Shown here: piece by piece, positions 52,378-60,718 of the stretch
How the letters are laid out: each line of letters starts with the position of its first letter
Position numbering within the stretch: the first letter of the stretch is position 1
Assembly: GCA_020636405.1 (NCBI GenBank)
Contig: JACJXW010000005.1
Location: 930,001-994,000 of the forward strand
DNA length: 64,000 bases
Source: Lewinellaceae bacterium
Lineage (GTDB): Bacteria; Bacteroidota; Bacteroidia; Chitinophagales; Saprospiraceae
Reading direction: 5' to 3'
Made by a program: the position numbers and the translations under genes
Notes under the pieces: generated by a model
The model's database searches: none
Seen by the model: the letters and a program-made list of their open reading frames with translations, nothing else
Told to the model about the DNA's origin: nothing

Positions 52378-53640
52378 ATGATCAGCACAGAACAACTGGA
52401 ACAATGGAAACGGGAATGGCCCCGGCTGGTAGCCGACAGCATCGCCAAAGCCCTGGAGGCCCTGGAGGAGAAACTACCAGCTTTTTCTCCCAAGTACAAA
52501 TTGCTGGTCAACCTGCGGGCCCGCCTCAACGAGGCCAACCGGGGCAGCATCGCCGGCATCTTGTCCAACGAGCAGTTGCAGCTGGAATACAACCGCATCC
52601 GCATGAGCCTGCTGGAAACCATCGACGCCTTGGTCATCGAAGACTTCCAACAGCCTATGGGGCAAAGCCCTTCCGAACGCAAAAAAGGCTACCTCCTCCA
52701 CAAGATCCCGCCCCAGATGCAGCTGGGCAAAGAAGAGGAGTGCATCATCCGCCTGGCCTATGAGCAGGCCGCCATCGTGCAGGACATCGAGCTGAGCGAG
52801 GAGGTGGAGGTCAAACAGATCACCGTCTCCAAGATCATGCAGGCCGAGCTGATCGACCCCAATGCCGAGCCGGCCTTCGCCATCCGCACGTATTCGGATG
52901 AAGAACAGTTTCTCCAGGAAGGCGAGTATACCGAGTGGAAGTATTGGGTAAAGCCCCTGCGGGAAGGCACTTTCGCCCTGTTGCTGAAAGTATCGGTCGT
53001 GGAAGTGGTAGAGGGCAAGGAGCGGACACGGAACCTTACCTGGGAGGAAAAAATTCAGATCATCACCGAAGCGCCGCAGCTGGAGCCCGCGTTCCAGGAA
53101 TCGGGCATTGCCTTCGCCTACGCTTCAGCCGGGGGACAAGAGCCAGTGATTGTGCCGCTTCCTCCACAGGCCGGCGATACTACCCGGGGAGGGGAGCTGG
53201 ACGATTTGAAAAAAGTGTACGATTTCCAAACCGTAAGAGAAGAACCGCCCCTGGCCCCGCAGCCGCAAGCGCCCGCTCCTTCCGCCGGCCGGCGCCGCGG
53301 CCTGAACATTCGCCGCCTGTCGATCGCGGCCACTGTGCTTATTGTCATTGGGGTGGCGCTCGCTCAGCTCAACCTGTTTACCAGCGAAGGCAGCAGCCCC
53401 ACCGATGTTCGCAACCCCAACCCGGCTGTCATCGAGAAGGAATGGGAGGAAACCAAAGCCGAAGAAACCCCGGAAGCTATCGAGGATTTTATCGAAAAAT
53501 ATCCGGACAGCGAGCAGGCCGAGGAGGCGCTCTGGGAACTGGCGCGGCGGACGGGCGAGCGGGGGAATTATGAGCAGTACCTGGAGCGGTATCCGGAGGG
53601 GAAGTATGCGGAGGAGGCGCGGAAATGGCTGGCGCGCTAA
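52378..53640 (+). CDS. EAD11-like domain protein with membrane span and TPR-like tail
   Basis: The 420-residue protein begins with a helical domain (~1-85): KALEALEEKL, LLVNLRARLNEANRGSIAGI, and EYNRIRMSLLETIDAL. Its spacing matches effector-associated domain 11, an adaptor of bacterial conflict systems that joins caspase-like, NTPase or vWA effectors to sensors. A middle beta-rich domain (~100-235: KEEECIIRLAYEQAAIVQDI) follows, then a Pro-rich linker (~285-305), one membrane helix (RLSIAATVLIVIGVALAQL, ~313-331) and a TPR-like tail (EAIEDFIEKYPDSEQAEEAL, GNYEQYLERYPEGKYAEEAR). No catalytic effector is encoded beside it. It is probably an inner-membrane sensor or adaptor whose partner lies elsewhere. 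The EAD11 call rests on pattern recognition. Confidence 0.68.
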   Translation: MISTEQLEQWKREWPRLVADSIAKALEALEEKLPAFSPKYKLLVNLRARLNEANRGSIAGILSNEQLQLEYNRIRMSLLETIDALVIEDFQQPMGQSPSERKKGYLLHKIPPQMQLGKEEECIIRLAYEQAAIVQDIELSEEVEVKQITVSKIMQAELIDPNAEPAFAIRTYSDEEQFLQEGEYTEWKYWVKPLREGTFALLLKVSVVEVVEGKERTRNLTWEEKIQIITEAPQLEPAFQESGIAFAYASAGGQEPVIVPLPPQAGDTTRGGELDDLKKVYDFQTVREEPPLAPQPQAPAPSAGRRRGLNIRRLSIAATVLIVIGVALAQLNLFTSEGSSPTDVRNPNPAVIEKEWEETKAEETPEAIEDFIEKYPDSEQAEEALWELARRTGERGNYEQYLERYPEGKYAEEARKWLAR

Positions 53641-53855
53641 TGCTGCCGCCGGGTTTTCCTGTGCCGAGGCGCTAATGCTGCCGCTTGGGCCCTGCCGTCA
53701 TTTATGCTCATCAGGTGGACGCAACTCTCGGAGCGCCAGACGCCGCAGAGGGAAGGAGCGGCTATTTCGTCGTTCTCCAATTTGTTGCAGGAAAATGCCA
53801 TTATTGCCAGGGCCAGCATAACGAGAATGGAGAATGGATGCTTGATGGTTCGCAT
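53637..53855 (-). CDS. Small lipoprotein, possibly truncated
   Basis: The 72-codon frame starts MRTIKHPFSILVMLALAIMA and has a lipobox AIMAFSCNK (Cys ~23). After about residue 50 the sequence becomes low-quality (GRAQAAALAPRHRKTRRQH), overlapping a GCGCTAATGCTGCCGC direct repeat near 53635-53685. The gene may have lost its carboxy end. It is convergent with the EAD11 gene (4-bp overlap of stops). An ATG at 53927 upstream is rejected because the signal peptide would be internal. Confidence 0.4.
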   Translation of the reverse strand: MRTIKHPFSILVMLALAIMAFSCNKLENDEIAAPSLCGVWRSESCVHLMSINDGRAQAAALAPRHRKTRRQH

Positions 53856-53941
53856 GATCTGATTATTTTTTTGAAAAGAAAGGGAAAGAAAAGGTAGGCC
53901 GGGCAACATTGGCCCAGCCTTCACCACTTAGGCAGTCTCGG

Positions 53942-54808
53942 TTATTGAGCGTTTGCCAGCACCCAGCTGACGGCTTCCATCACCAGTGCGGGCTGTTCCT
54001 TTTGTACGAAATGCCCGGCCTGGGTGGTGTAGTGTTTGCGGGGGCCGGAGCACATCTGTTCCAGCAGTTCGTCCCGCAACGTTCTGGCCACGGTTACGCT
54101 GGCCTGCTCTTCGGCAGTGGCGGCCTTCATGCTGCTGATGACGGCCACCGGAGCGCTGGTGGTGAAGGTGAGGGCGCGCGCCTGCCCGTACCAGGTTTCT
54201 ATGGCCTTCACCTCCTCCTTGAGGCCGCCTTCCGGTAGTTGCATAAGGGCCTCTTCCTGCTCCTGGCGCGCGCCTTCCCGGATGGCTTCCTGCACATCAG
54301 GTGGATAGGGCGCCAACAGGCTGTCGATCAGGTTTTCGGGCGTAGGGTCTACCAGCAGCAGGCCGGCTACTTCGTCAGGGTACAGGCTGGTGAACACCCG
54401 GGCGTGTATGCCGCCCAGGGAATGGGCCGCCAGCAGGTAAGGCGGTTCGATATTCTTCTTTTTCAGAAGAGCGTGTAATTCTTCGGCAATGGTTTCGCTG
54501 TCCTTAGGGCGGTTGTTCCAGTCTGAGCGCCCCAGGCCCTCGCGGTCGTAGTTGATGACAGTGGCTACTTCGGCAAAGTCTTCTTCCATTACTTTCCAGT
54601 CGTCAGTAGTGCCGGCCAGGCCGGTGATCAGGACGATGGCGGGGCTTCCCGAACCGCTGCTGCGGACATAGAGCTGGTAGCCGCCTACGTCCACCAGTTC
54701 CTCTCCAGTGGGAGCGGACGGTGTATCGTCGTCTACTTCACAGCTGGCCAAAAGGGCCGTTGCAAGGAAAAACAGTGGGGCGTAATGATTCAGAATGAGG
54801 GTTTTCAT
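53942..54808 (-). CDS. Alpha/beta-hydrolase lipoprotein
   Basis: The 288-residue hydrolase has a lipobox LATALLASCEVDD (Cys ~23). The fold signatures are IVLITGLAGTTDDWKVM (oxyanion region), nucleophile elbow AAHSLGGIHARVF (Ser ~130), acid candidate LLVDPTPEN, and catalytic His in TQAGHFVQKEQP near the end. All three triad residues are present, so it should be active as an esterase or lipase-like enzyme at the membrane; substrate unknown. It is separated from the barrel protein gene by 61 bp on the same strand and may share its transcript. Confidence 0.88.
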   Translation of the reverse strand: MKTLILNHYAPLFFLATALLASCEVDDDTPSAPTGEELVDVGGYQLYVRSSGSGSPAIVLITGLAGTTDDWKVMEEDFAEVATVINYDREGLGRSDWNNRPKDSETIAEELHALLKKKNIEPPYLLAAHSLGGIHARVFTSLYPDEVAGLLLVDPTPENLIDSLLAPYPPDVQEAIREGARQEQEEALMQLPEGGLKEEVKAIETWYGQARALTFTTSAPVAVISSMKAATAEEQASVTVARTLRDELLEQMCSGPRKHYTTQAGHFVQKEQPALVMEAVSWVLANAQ

Positions 54809-54869
54809 AAAATTTCAGATTTTTTGATTTGAAAAGAGGTTTGAGGTTGTTTTCATTTGGCATTTGGGG

Positions 54870-55562
54870 TTACCGGCCGCCGAACTCATACTGGTAGCCC
54901 AGGGATACGGAGATGCCCTCCCAGCGGGTGGCCTTATAACCATCGGGTTTGTCGTTTTGGAGGAGGGTAAAGTCATTCAGGTCGAGGGCGGCGCGGGCGT
55001 CCAGGACGATGCTGCCGGGGCCTACTTTGTACTGTATGCCCCCTCCGCCGATGAAACCAAAGTCGAAGCGGTTGTCTTTGCGGCCGTCTGGGCCGAAGGA
55101 ACTGTCAAAATCGATATTGTCCTTTCTCCGGAGCCCATCCGCTCTCAGGGATGTTTCTCCGGTGAGGGCGTATCCAAAGCTTGGCCCGGCGATCAGGTAT
55201 CCTTTGAACGCCCCGGAGCCCAGGCGCCACTTGGCCAGTAGGGGCATTTCGAGATAGTCCAACTTCACGGTGAAGGAGTAGTCGTCATTATCTGCCAAAC
55301 CGATCTTTCCACCCTTTTGCAGGTAAGTAATCTCTGGTTGAAAAGCGAAGCGTTCGCTCAGGCCGATCTCGAAGGAGAGGGCATTATAGTTGCCGAATGT
55401 GACCCCTTCGGTAAGATGCCCTTCCACGCCATCCAGCGGGAAATTCTTAACGGAAGAAAGGTTGAACCCGCCCCGGAGCCCTATGGAATGCTGGGCGAAG
55501 GCGCCGGTTGCCTTAAGCAAGAACAGGGAGATTGCGATCAGGAAAATTCTGGTTGTACCCAT
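54870..55562 (-). CDS. Outer-membrane beta-barrel protein (PorT-like family)
   Basis: The 230-residue protein has a signal peptide (IFLIAISLFLLKATGAFAQ) and the opening HSIGLRGGFNLSSVKNF typical of PorT/OMP_b-brl_2 barrels. Amphipathic strands follow (FAFQPEITYLQKGGKIGL, LDYLEMPLLAKWRLG, FGFIGGGGIQYKVG), ending in an aromatic strand GYQYEFGGR. Such eight-stranded barrels are common and rarely have assigned function. It lies upstream of the alpha/beta-hydrolase gene and downstream of the LytTR regulator, all on the minus strand. Confidence 0.85.
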   Translation of the reverse strand: MGTTRIFLIAISLFLLKATGAFAQHSIGLRGGFNLSSVKNFPLDGVEGHLTEGVTFGNYNALSFEIGLSERFAFQPEITYLQKGGKIGLADNDDYSFTVKLDYLEMPLLAKWRLGSGAFKGYLIAGPSFGYALTGETSLRADGLRRKDNIDFDSSFGPDGRKDNRFDFGFIGGGGIQYKVGPGSIVLDARAALDLNDFTLLQNDKPDGYKATRWEGISVSLGYQYEFGGR

Positions 55563-55714
55563 CTTTGTTTAAAGTTTGTGTGTGAACGATGGTACAATAT
55601 TAGCTTTGGGGCAGAGGAGTTGAAAGTATATATGGATGGGCTTCGAATATGGGGGGATGAACGTCGAATATGGGGGATAAAGGAAGGGTGCAGGCAGGTA
55701 GCCCCTCAGAGCGC

Positions 55715-56476
55715 TCAAGTATCCAGCCAGTCCTTGAACTCGCTATATTTCCCGATACTCACGAATACATCCTTTTCAAAATTGGGACGAAGGCTTACCT
55801 TCAGGCGGTTGGTAGACACCTTACGGATGGTGTCTATAGACTCGATATTGATGATGAGCTGGCGGTTGATCTTGAAAAAGGAAGCCGCGTCCAGCATAAA
55901 CACCAGCCGGTCAAGGCTGTGGTCAACCGCATAGCGCTGGCCGGCGAAGGTGCGCAGGAAAGTGCTCTTCTCTTCAGAAAAGAAATAGGCTACCTCCCCA
56001 ACGGGCACACTGATAATGCGGGCGCCGGAAGTGACCAGGAACCGGGACTTGTGGCTGCTCTTCCTGAGGTTTTCGGCCGAAGGCTCACCGGCTTTAGCAT
56101 TGTAGTAAAAACTGCCGTTCTGCAGCTTTCTGAACTTATCCAGCGCAAAGGCAAGTTCCTCCTGCTGAATAGGCTTGAGCAGATAATCGATGCTGTTGAC
56201 CTTGAAGGCTTGGATCGTGTACTCGTCGAAAGCAGTAGTGAAAATGACGGGGGCCAGAATTTCGGCCTGGTCAAAAATGGAGAAGCTCTGGCCGTCTTCC
56301 AGGTGGATGTCCATAAAAACAAGGTGGGGTTGCGGATTCTTGCTGAACCACTGAACGGCCGCTCTGACCGACGGCAATTTGGCAACGATGGATATTTCTT
56401 CATCGCATTGCCTTACCAATGTTTCCAGCCGGGTGACGGCCAGAGTTTCATCTTCGATAATGACAGCCCTAATCAT
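55715..56476 (-). CDS. LytTR-family response regulator
   Basis: The 253 residues comprise a receiver (1-~120: AVIIEDETLAV, phospho-acceptor Asp in LVFMDIHLEDG ~56, TTAFDEYTIQAF, DYLLKPI with the conserved Lys) and a LytTR DNA-binding domain (~145-253: ISVPVGEVAYFFSEEKSTFL, FFKINRQLIINIESIDTIRK). The ATG at 56476 overlaps the stop of the sensor kinase by four bases, so the pair is translationally coupled. Nearby targets may be the barrel-protein and lipoprotein operon, but no operator was identified. Confidence 0.94.
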   Translation of the reverse strand: MIRAVIIEDETLAVTRLETLVRQCDEEISIVAKLPSVRAAVQWFSKNPQPHLVFMDIHLEDGQSFSIFDQAEILAPVIFTTAFDEYTIQAFKVNSIDYLLKPIQQEELAFALDKFRKLQNGSFYYNAKAGEPSAENLRKSSHKSRFLVTSGARIISVPVGEVAYFFSEEKSTFLRTFAGQRYAVDHSLDRLVFMLDAASFFKINRQLIINIESIDTIRKVSTNRLKVSLRPNFEKDVFVSIGKYSEFKDWLDT

Positions 56477-58365
56477 GCATTGGATGTTTTGATGAGTGGT
56501 ATTCTGGCAATATACTTCGAGCCCTCCGCTCCGAAAACAGGAGGAATGGGGGAAAAAAGCTTGTATCGGCTGCTGATGTTCTTTAACCCCACCCCGGTCG
56601 ACGGCAGGCTGTTCTGCCGCAACTGCAGGTTGTTGCAGACGATCAGGTAGGCGTCCTGCTCGTTGGAAATATCGATCACCAGAGGAGATTCAGTTGAAAT
56701 AACGTTGTGCTTGACTGCATTTTCGATCAATAGTTGAAGCGTGAGTGGGGCCACACAATGATCCATCACCTCATCCTGTAGCCGGATGTTTACCTGTAGT
56801 TTATCCTCGAACCGGATCTTGAGCAGGAAGGCAAAAGAATGCACGAAGTCGATCTCGGTTTTTAGTGAGACCAGTTCCTTGTCCTTTTGCTCGAGCAGGT
56901 AGCGGTAGGAGCGCGCCAGCTGGACGATGAACTTTTCCGACAGCCCGGCGTCGATGTACACCAGGGAAGACAACACGTTGAGGCTGTTGAACAGGAAGTG
57001 GGGGTTGACCTGGTTCTTGAGCGATTCGAACTGAGCCTGCGCTACGCCTTTTTCTATTTCTTCCCGCTCGGCGGCCAGGCGGTCGGTGATATCTCGGTTG
57101 CTCCACACCCGCCCCACGATCCTGCCGTCGATGAGCTGGGGTTTGGAAATACACTCAATGACCCGCTTGTTGCTGATGTGGGCCGTTAACATGATGAGCC
57201 GATCCTGGCCGGGATTCATTTTGCTGACCTGTGCCTGAACCTCCGCTGCATTTTCCACATTTTTCAGGGCATATTTGAAGGCAGTACTCGCTTTGGCTCC
57301 AGGCAGCACTCCGTCGGGGATGAGCCACATCTTACGGAAGGTGTCATTGTAGGCGACGATGTTGTCGTTCAGGTCAGTGACCAGGATGCCTTCAGCCGTG
57401 GAGGCGATGATCGCTTCGTTGACTGACAGGGATTGTTTGATCGCCTGCTCGGCTTCGGCCCGGATCAGTGCTGAGGTCAGTATTTCGGTGCAGATACGGA
57501 GAGCGACGATATCGTCTTCTTGCCATTTCTTGGGTTGCAATACCGTATCATAACCGATGAAACCTAGTACTTTGCCTCCAGCCAGCATGGGGATGAGCAG
57601 AATGGAGAGCGTACCATCGGCCTCGAACAGGGCCCGGCACTGCCAGGCTTCGGGGGGCAGTTCGTCCAGGTGTTCACAATTGACCACTTTATTGTCAAGG
57701 AATTGCTCCAGCATCCAGCGGCTTTCCGCGACGCTTACGCCAGTCTGATAATATTGGGAAGCCACCTTTTCCCCTCCCGGGCTTCTCCATTCGAAGAGGC
57801 AATTCCAATGACCCTGTTCATCATCCAGAACATAGGCATAGGAACGGTCTACCTGGGAAAATTGCCCGATACGGGTGAGCATTTCCTCTATGGCCGGTTG
57901 CAAGGGGCTGTTGAGAAAGCGCTTGGAAATTTCGGTCAGCAGTTGATAGAGCAGACGCTGGTTGACGGCGCTCTCCTCCGCTTCCACGCGCGCCGTGATG
58001 TCACGAATTATGGCGATGACGCCGCCGATACCGGGATCTTGCAGGGCGTTGGCCACCTTGGTTTCCAGATGTTTCACTTTCCCCTGCTTCGTCACCACTT
58101 TGTACTGCACCTGGGTACGCCCTCCTTCCGTCATCAGTAGGGCTTCGAACTGCCGGACGACCCTTTCCTTGTCTTCCGGATGGATCCATTGGAAGGGCTC
58201 CAGGGCTTTGGCTTCCTCCTGATTATACCCGGTGAAGGCCTCCAGTTGGTGGTTGGAATACAGTACCTTGCCTTCTGCCGAAACAACCTGCACCAGGTCG
58301 TCTACCGTCTCGATGAGCGTTTGAAAATAGCGCTCCTGATCTTGGTGTGTAGTGTTGGGCTTCAA
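56473..58365 (-). CDS. PAS/GAF sensor histidine kinase, LytS-type
   Basis: The 630-residue cytosolic kinase has an amino PAS-PAC domain (~10-130: LIETVDDLVQVVSAEGKVLY, GGVIAIIRDIT), a GAF domain (~145-310: VDRSYAYVLDDEQGHW), a second PAS (~320-435: STAEGILVTDLNDNIVAYND) and a His_kinase domain (~450-545) with NQVNPHFLFNSLNVLSSL. The His in PHFLFN is the phospho-acceptor. A HATPase end follows (LLIENAVKHNVI, GVGLKNISSRY). No membrane span is present, so the signal is probably a small ligand or redox cue. It overlaps its LytTR partner by four bases. Confidence 0.93.
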   Translation of the reverse strand: MKPNTTHQDQERYFQTLIETVDDLVQVVSAEGKVLYSNHQLEAFTGYNQEEAKALEPFQWIHPEDKERVVRQFEALLMTEGGRTQVQYKVVTKQGKVKHLETKVANALQDPGIGGVIAIIRDITARVEAEESAVNQRLLYQLLTEISKRFLNSPLQPAIEEMLTRIGQFSQVDRSYAYVLDDEQGHWNCLFEWRSPGGEKVASQYYQTGVSVAESRWMLEQFLDNKVVNCEHLDELPPEAWQCRALFEADGTLSILLIPMLAGGKVLGFIGYDTVLQPKKWQEDDIVALRICTEILTSALIRAEAEQAIKQSLSVNEAIIASTAEGILVTDLNDNIVAYNDTFRKMWLIPDGVLPGAKASTAFKYALKNVENAAEVQAQVSKMNPGQDRLIMLTAHISNKRVIECISKPQLIDGRIVGRVWSNRDITDRLAAEREEIEKGVAQAQFESLKNQVNPHFLFNSLNVLSSLVYIDAGLSEKFIVQLARSYRYLLEQKDKELVSLKTEIDFVHSFAFLLKIRFEDKLQVNIRLQDEVMDHCVAPLTLQLLIENAVKHNVISTESPLVIDISNEQDAYLIVCNNLQLRQNSLPSTGVGLKNISSRYKLFSPIPPVFGAEGSKYIARIPLIKTSNA

Positions 58366-58494
58366 CCTTCCTTCTTTTTTACCGGACGAATATTAAGCCT
58401 TGCCGCCTGATATCGCAATAGGGGGCTGAATTTTTTTTGGGGTATTTTTTCTGGAATAATTAATTTTTGCATTGCCCTTAACCGCCTCGGGGCC

Positions 58495-58527
58495 TTGGGG
58501 GGAAGTCCGGCATAAAAGCTATCTTTG
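58495..58527 (+). promoter_or_regulatory. Promoter for the second cyclase gene
   Basis: TTG at 58495-58497, a 22-bp spacer, then TATCTTTG at 58520-58527. This is close to the -33/-7 consensus, although the spacer is slightly long. The gene start is 44-50 bp further on. Confidence 0.5.
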
Positions 58528-58570
58528 GAGGAAGCTTTGTCTGTGAACAGGATTTTCTCAATAACAGCAG

Positions 58571-59665
58571 ATGACGATGAACACCGTGGCCTCCAACAAG
58601 TTCAAGAGTGGAATGATCAAGTTATTTTGGATAACCGTAGGCTGGACGGCTATAGCCACCTTCCAGTTTTGGACCGTATATGCCAACCTGGTCAATTTCA
58701 ATTGTGACATGGAAGGCCTTCCCTTTACTTTTTTTCTAAAAAACAGTGTCAGAACAGGCATAATGGCCGGCATTCTGGGGGGAAGCACCGTGGTATTCAT
58801 TTGGGAGGAATGGTTAAGGGTAAAAAATTATGCCTTAGCGTTGTTCAGCATTTTCTGGTCCTACTCCCTGTTATATATCCTAATTTCTTTCATTAATGGT
58901 ATCGCAATTAACGGCCGGGCACAAGGCTATTCCGTTTTTGACCCGCATCCGTGGAGGTTGACGATCAGGCATCTGATCTCCGGCAATGAGGCCAACAGTT
59001 ATATCTTCTGGCTGTTTGTCGTCCTGGGAACACTCATCATTTTGCAGGTGCGCGATAAATACGGGCCAGGTATATTCACTGCTTTTCTGTTAGGAAAATA
59101 TTTCCGGCCCAAGCGAGAAGAACGCATCTTTATGTTCCTCGACCTGCGTTCTTCTACTTCCATTGCCGAGAAGCTGGGGGAAGAGCTGTATTTTGGTTTT
59201 CTGAAAAACGTCTTTCAACACGCTACGCCCGCCATCATCAATTCCAAAGGAGAGATCTACCAGTATGTGGGCGACGAGATCGTCATCAGCTGGAAAATGG
59301 ACAACGGCCTGGCGAACGCCAATTGCCTGCGGTGTTTTTTCGACATTCAACTGGCTCTGCGCCGCAAGGCGGGCTACTACCAGGAGGCCTATAATGTCAT
59401 TCCAGAATTCAAGGCCGGCCTGCACTATGGCTACGTCATGGCTGGTGAAGTGGGCGTTGTCAAACGGGATATTGCCTACTCCGGCGACGTGCTCAACACC
59501 GCCGCCCGAATTCAGGCGAAATGCAACGAAATGGGGGTCAATATTCTGCTTTCCAAATTCCTGCTCGACCGCCTGGCCCTGCCACCCCATAGCTTCGAAC
59601 CCAGAAAGATCGGCGACTTATCACTGCGGGGGAAGCAGGAGAAGGTGGTATTGTATACGGTGTAA
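58571..59665 (+). CDS. Membrane-bound class III nucleotide cyclase, second paralogue
   Basis: This 364-residue paralogue of the cyclase at 44179 has the same plan: four membrane segments (~12-165) and a cyclase domain (~180-360). Metal-site Asp residues lie in FMFLDLRSSTSIAEKLG and YQYVGDEIVISW. GDVLNTAARIQAKC carries the Asn/Arg pair. As in its paralogue, Gln replaces the base-selecting Lys before GDE. Both proteins share KYGPGIFTAFLLGKYFRPKR-type linkers between membrane and catalytic parts. Two in-frame ATG codons (58571, 58577) are possible starts. The paired genes may respond to different membrane cues. Confidence 0.87.
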   Translation: MTMNTVASNKFKSGMIKLFWITVGWTAIATFQFWTVYANLVNFNCDMEGLPFTFFLKNSVRTGIMAGILGGSTVVFIWEEWLRVKNYALALFSIFWSYSLLYILISFINGIAINGRAQGYSVFDPHPWRLTIRHLISGNEANSYIFWLFVVLGTLIILQVRDKYGPGIFTAFLLGKYFRPKREERIFMFLDLRSSTSIAEKLGEELYFGFLKNVFQHATPAIINSKGEIYQYVGDEIVISWKMDNGLANANCLRCFFDIQLALRRKAGYYQEAYNVIPEFKAGLHYGYVMAGEVGVVKRDIAYSGDVLNTAARIQAKCNEMGVNILLSKFLLDRLALPPHSFEPRKIGDLSLRGKQEKVVLYTV

Positions 59666-59692
59666 GACAATGGGTACTTACGCCCCAGGCTC

Positions 59693-59830
59693 CTATTCCT
59701 GCTTATAATTGATCTCCACCTGGCACCGCTGGCCTTCGGCGGCCTGTATACCCGGTTCTTCTTCCTTAGAGCAGCTGATGAAAAGTAGAATGGCGAAAAA
59801 GAGGAGGAGTTGAAGTGTGTGCTTTATTTT
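59693..59830 (-). pseudogene. Small lipoprotein lacking a normal start codon
   Basis: The minus-strand open frame reads KIKHTLQLLLFFAILLFISC then SKEEEPGIQAAEGQRCQVEI and ends with TAG at 59693. It is a perfect lipoprotein leader (lipobox LFISC) followed by a short Cys-containing tail. Immediately upstream in frame stands TGA (CTGAAAAATAAAG) and no ATG, GTG or TTG precedes the hydrophobic core. The gene either starts at a non-standard codon (for example ATA) or has lost its start by a small mutation. It would form part of the minus-strand group with the DUF998-like gene. Confidence 0.4.
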
Positions 59831-59901
59831 TCAGGCGTTAGCGTATGATAATATAGATATAAAGGGCAAAAGCTCAAAAGTGGTATCAGCGCAGGGGGCC
59901 A

Positions 59902-60594
59902 TCACTGACCGCTCCACGAGATCCACCGCCAGGCTCCCACGCCCTGATACACCATGCACACCATCTCCGCGTACACCACCACCTTCTGAGCCGAAGCCTG
60001 CAGCAGCAGCGCCCCCGGTGAAGTCCACGCGCGCGGCCCGAACAGCATGATCATTACCTGCATACCGAGAAGGAGCGAAAAAACAGCAAATGCCCGCGCA
60101 TAGTGCTTCGGATACCCCGGCTCACTAAGGATGGAAAGGGTATAGAACAAAGACATGATCAGAAAGGCGATGAAGCCCGCCCGCACAAATAAAGTATGCA
60201 TGCGGTAGTCCACATTCAGTGGGTTCAGCGCTATGCCAATGTAGCTGGCTGCAGCAAAAAGCCCCATGATGCTGGCTATTACCGCCAGGAACCGGGCTTC
60301 CGCCTTGCGAAAAATAGTGGGAAGCACCAAAAAGTAAGCCCCCAGGCTAACGCCCACGGTGATGAGCCCGGCTTCGAAGAGCCGGCTGCTCAGGCCATTC
60401 GGCGCTCCGCTCCAGCTGCGGGTGCGGCCCAGGTCGCTGAAGTAGTTGTACCAGAAAGAATAACCTTCCGTCGCCCGGTCGTGAATGGTGCCGCCCGGGT
60501 ACTCGGCCATGGCCCAGCTGCTGAGCACGAAAAAGAGCAACGCGCTGAACAGGGCGAAGAGAATGGCGGACCGTTGTAGTAATCGAGTGTTCAT
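59902..60594 (-). CDS. DUF998-like integral membrane protein
   Basis: The 230-residue protein has about six membrane helices (AILFALFSALLFFVLSSWA, LITVGVSLGAYFLVLPTIF, AVIASIMGLFAAASYIGIAL, AGFIAFLIMSLFYTLSIL, AFAVFSLLLGMQVMIMLF and one further). It also has the loop YNYFSDLGRTRSWSG after the first helix, which is typical of DUF998. The conserved NPLNVDYRMHT after helix three also fits. Function of the family is unknown; no enzyme motif is visible. It is separated by 124 bp from the swivel enzyme upstream on the same strand. Confidence 0.75.
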   Translation of the reverse strand: MNTRLLQRSAILFALFSALLFFVLSSWAMAEYPGGTIHDRATEGYSFWYNYFSDLGRTRSWSGAPNGLSSRLFEAGLITVGVSLGAYFLVLPTIFRKAEARFLAVIASIMGLFAAASYIGIALNPLNVDYRMHTLFVRAGFIAFLIMSLFYTLSILSEPGYPKHYARAFAVFSLLLGMQVMIMLFGPRAWTSPGALLLQASAQKVVVYAEMVCMVYQGVGAWRWISWSGQ

Positions 60595-60688
60595 GGAAAT
60601 GTTGGATTATGGCGGCCGTACCGCAATCTTTGGTTGCCAAAGTTCCATTATTCTGCCATTCCAGCGCGGAGGACTTCCCGCAGTGCGC

Positions 60689-60706
60689 TCACAAATGCAC
60701 AAATGC
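60689..60706 (-). repeat. GTGCATTTGTG repeat, second location
   Basis: CACAAATGCACAAATGCAC is two copies of the degenerate 11-bp word GTGYATTYGTG (minus strand). The same word occurs near 1276-1360, so the family is dispersed in this genome. It lies just downstream of the swivel-enzyme stop. Confidence 0.6.
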
Positions 60707-60718
60707 ACCTCAACACCT

